A DNA stretch of 64,000 nucleotides from DATDIC01 sp963764525 (lineage in GTDB: Bacteria; Pseudomonadota; Alphaproteobacteria; Acetobacterales; Acetobacteraceae), in NCBI GenBank assembly GCA_963764525.1, contig CAVXTC010000026.1, forward strand, positions 62,001 to 126,000, written 5' to 3'. The first letter of the stretch is position 1, and every line of letters begins with the position of its first letter. Made by a program: the position numbers and the translations under genes. This document shows, in pieces, positions 62,032-64,000 of the stretch. A model generated the notes under the pieces. It was not told the origin of the DNA and searched no databases. It saw nothing but the letters and a program-made list of their open reading frames with translations.

Positions 62032-63426
62032 TTAGCGGGAGATTGCCTCCAGCGCGAGGCCGCGCGTCAGCGGGCCGAACGCGGCTATGACGACGATCAC
62101 GATCAGCATGCACACCGCGATGAAGACGAACACCGCCTCCGCTCCGCCGATACCGAGAAAGAACGCAATGGCCAGGCCCGACAGCGCCGCCGACAGCCGG
62201 CTCCAGGAATACACGAAGCCGACCGCTCGGGCTCGGATTCGGGTGGGAAACAGCTCTGCCTGGTAGTTATGGAACGAGAAGGACAGCCAATTGTTCGACA
62301 GCGTGATCAGCACGCCAAACACGATCAGCATCCCCTCGGTGGTCCCGGAAGCGAAAATCAGCCCGAACACGCCGATACCGATGGCAGCGCAGACGATCTG
62401 CCATTTCCGCTCCATCTTGTCGGCGATCAGCATGCCCAGCAATGGACCGAACGGGTTCGCGATGGCGATGATGAACGCGTACTGAAGGCTCTGGGTGACA
62501 TGGACGCCCTTGGCGATCAGCAAGGTCGGCACCCAGGCAGCGAAGCCGTAGTAGCCGTATGTCTGGAAGAAGTTGAAGATGGACATGACCGTCGCCCGCC
62601 CGCCGTACGGCGGCTGCCAAATCTCGCCGAACGTGCCCTCGCCCTCCTCCTCGATTGCCGGGCCGATTGGGGGCAACGGACCGCTTTCTGCCGTCACCTT
62701 GGCCTCGATCGCGCTGACCACCGCCTCGGCCTCGACCAGGCGGCCGTGACGGACGAGCCAGCGCGGCGATTCCGGCAGACCGAGCCGCAGCCACCACACG
62801 AAAACCGCCCCGACCGAGCCGATGATCACCACCCAGCGCCAGCCCTCGAACCCGTTCGCGCCGGTTGGCACGAGCCGCCATGCGAGGAACGCAACGATCG
62901 GCACCGCGCAGAAACTGACGAACTGGCTGAACGCGAACGCACGGCCGCGCTCGTGCCGGGGAATCAGCTCGGAGATATAGGTATCGATTGTCACCAACTC
63001 GATGCCGATGCCGATGCCGGCGATGAACCGCCAGATATCCAGCCAGAAGCCAGAGGTGCTGAACGCCATAATGAAGGTGAAGATCGAATACCAGATCAGC
63101 GAGAAAGTGAAGATCGTGCGCCGTCCGTAGGCATCGGCAACCCAGCCGAAGGCGATCGTGCCCACGAACAGACCGGCGAACAGCGCGAACACGAACGTCC
63201 CGGCCCCCTCGACATGCAGCCCGCTCAATGCGCTGAACGCACCGAGCGACTCGGGCTTGAACATGCCCGCCAGGTTCAGACCAGGCACGATGTAGGCGGT
63301 GAGGAACAAGTCATACAGCTCGAAGCAGGCACCGAGCGATATCAGCGTGATCAGGCGCCACACGTGCCGGCTGGTGGGAAGCCGATCGAGTCGCGCCGCC
63401 AGGTCCGCGGCCGGAGTGTTGGGCAT
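62032..63426 (-). CDS. MFS transporter (sugar/metabolite-proton symporter type)
   Basis: This intact 464-residue twelve-helix carrier shows the motif A loop GWVADAYGRRTIF after helix 2, the ELIPRHERGRAFAFSQ segment after helix 4, and ESPRWLV before the central loop, all typical of the sugar-porter/SV2-like and metabolite:H+ symporter group. The second half has ELFPTRIRARAVGFVYSWSRL. The substrate is unknown. It is upstream of gshB on the same strand with a 61-bp gap and divergent from hslV. Confidence 0.87.
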   Translation of the reverse strand: MPNTPAADLAARLDRLPTSRHVWRLITLISLGACFELYDLFLTAYIVPGLNLAGMFKPESLGAFSALSGLHVEGAGTFVFALFAGLFVGTIAFGWVADAYGRRTIFTFSLIWYSIFTFIMAFSTSGFWLDIWRFIAGIGIGIELVTIDTYISELIPRHERGRAFAFSQFVSFCAVPIVAFLAWRLVPTGANGFEGWRWVVIIGSVGAVFVWWLRLGLPESPRWLVRHGRLVEAEAVVSAIEAKVTAESGPLPPIGPAIEEEGEGTFGEIWQPPYGGRATVMSIFNFFQTYGYYGFAAWVPTLLIAKGVHVTQSLQYAFIIAIANPFGPLLGMLIADKMERKWQIVCAAIGIGVFGLIFASGTTEGMLIVFGVLITLSNNWLSFSFHNYQAELFPTRIRARAVGFVYSWSRLSAALSGLAIAFFLGIGGAEAVFVFIAVCMLIVIVVIAAFGPLTRGLALEAISR

Positions 63427-63520
63427 TCACTGATCCCCCCGATGCCTGCCGCCACACGATCCGGCGGCCGGTTATTCCGGGTATGCAGACCAGCGCTTCG
63501 CGTCGCGTCAAGTGCAAGTC

Positions 63521-63549
63521 CTTGTTGATTCGCGTCCGACGCGCCATCT
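63521..63549 (+). promoter_or_regulatory. Possible heat-shock (sigma-32-type) promoter before hslV
   Basis: CTTGTT, 15 nt of spacer and CGCCATCT resemble the RpoH consensus CTTGAA-N13-15-CCCCATnT. It lies directly upstream of hslV, a classic heat-shock gene. The -10 is only about 12 nt from the ATG and no Shine-Dalgarno is seen, so a leaderless transcript or a different promoter is possible. The -10 overlaps a small palindrome (GCGCC/GGCGC). Confidence 0.4.
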
Positions 63550-63558
63550 GGCGCACAA

Positions 63559-64000
63559 ATGCAACACACACCCTTCACTCTGCCCGATCCGGTGGGCTGG
63601 CACGGGACGACGATCCTGTGCGTCCGCCGTGACGGGCACGTGGCCATGGCCGGGGACGGCCAGGTCAGCCTTGGACAGACCGTCATCAAGGGCAACGCGC
63701 GCAAGGTGCGGCGGATCGGCCCGTCGGGGTCGATCCTCGCCGGCTTTGCCGGGGCGACGGCGGATGCGTTCACCCTGCTGGAGCGGCTGGAATCCAAGCT
63801 GGAGCGATTCCCCAGCCAGCTCGAACGCGCCTGCGTGGAGCTGGCGAAGGATTGGCGCACCGACCGCTATCTGCGGCGGCTGGAAGCGATGATGGCGGTC
63901 GCCGACAAGGACCGCAGCTTCACGCTGACCGGCAATGGCGACGTGCTGGAGCCGGAAGACGGCGTCATCGCCATCGGATCCGGCGGCAACTACGCCCTCG
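63559..64000 (+). CDS. hslV: ATP-dependent protease subunit HslV (N-terminal part, window edge)
   Basis: The threonine-type peptidase of the HslUV (ClpQY) complex begins at ATG 63559 and runs off the window. After GWHGT it has the family signature (TTILCVRRDGHVAMAGDGQVS, LGQTVIKGNARKVRRIG, LAGFAGATADAFTLLERLESKLE, LTGNGDVLEPEDGVIAIGSGG). The catalytic threonine is one of the two in HGTTILCV. Here a few residues precede it, as in other alphaproteobacterial HslV that are processed. hslU would be expected beyond the edge. Confidence 0.93.
   Translation, partial: MQHTPFTLPDPVGWHGTTILCVRRDGHVAMAGDGQVSLGQTVIKGNARKVRRIGPSGSILAGFAGATADAFTLLERLESKLERFPSQLERACVELAKDWRTDRYLRRLEAMMAVADKDRSFTLTGNGDVLEPEDGVIAIGSGGNYAL

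Noticed and set aside
61864..63528. 554-codon open frame on the plus strand
   Set aside because: Antisense to the MFS transporter; the Asp, Arg, His and Gln-rich sequence is typical of a high-GC shadow frame.

Overview
The window is high-GC, gene-dense proteobacterial chromosome. A class I lysyl-tRNA synthetase, dnaB-alr adjacency, tsaD/hemC-hemD-mitofilin-hemY, miaB-phoH-ybeY-corC, tamA-tamB and secE-nusG point to Alphaproteobacteria. The transporter and aromatic genes fit Rhodospirillales, probably Acetobacteraceae; that family-level placement is inference. About 58 genes, sites and elements can be supported. No prophage, insertion sequence, CRISPR array or rRNA was seen.

Sequence quality matters for every reader. 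About twenty genes, including essential ones (lysK, dnaB, alr, tsaD, miaB, gshB, tamB), are each split by one or more single-base shifts, although the protein continues at once in another frame. I read these as base-calling or assembly indels and give whole-gene spans with approximate shift positions. Only the SDR near 12.2-12.8 kb and the shortened synthase domain of the MprF-like protein look like real decay or truncation.

Layout. 1-5.8 kb: end of lysK, an MprF-like flippase, a methyltransferase and a QuiC-type 3-dehydroshikimate dehydratase/HPPD fusion. 5.9-12.8 kb: a two-lobed retropepsin-like protease and a sugar- or polyol-type ABC importer (SBP, ATPase, two permeases), divergent from a LacI/GntR regulator with a matching operator, then a broken SDR. 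12.9-23.6 kb: DUF1326, dnaB, alr, an MlaE/MlaF pair, an ArsB/NhaD-type permease, MFS, a COG4280-like membrane protein, small exported or membrane proteins, radA. 23.9-33 kb: boxC-boxB (aerobic benzoyl-CoA epoxidation), then LivF/LivK and hyuB-hyuA. 33-41.5 kb: aminotransferase and acyl-CoA dehydrogenase beside tsaD, divergent from the heme genes, then an M23 peptidase. 41.7-46.4 kb: a three-gene 2-oxoacid:ferredoxin/NAD(P) oxidoreductase operon. 46.6-48.4 kb: a methyltransferase-glycosyltransferase fusion. 48.5-53.6 kb: nusG, secE, tRNA-Trp, tRNA-Gly, corC, ybeY, phoH, miaB. 53.7-64 kb: plsC, tamA, tamB, gshB, MFS and the start of hslV.

The most unusual signal is a dispersed G/C-rich palindromic element of about 40-80 bp. 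It occurs at least four times and sits in frame inside three coding sequences (an ABC permease N-terminus, the MlaF N-terminus and the interior of HemC), read in different frames, much like the protein-coding palindromic elements of Rickettsia. Other points of interest are the lysK-mprF coupling, the Kor operon in a genome that also carries box genes, and secE-nusG lying apart from rplKAJL.
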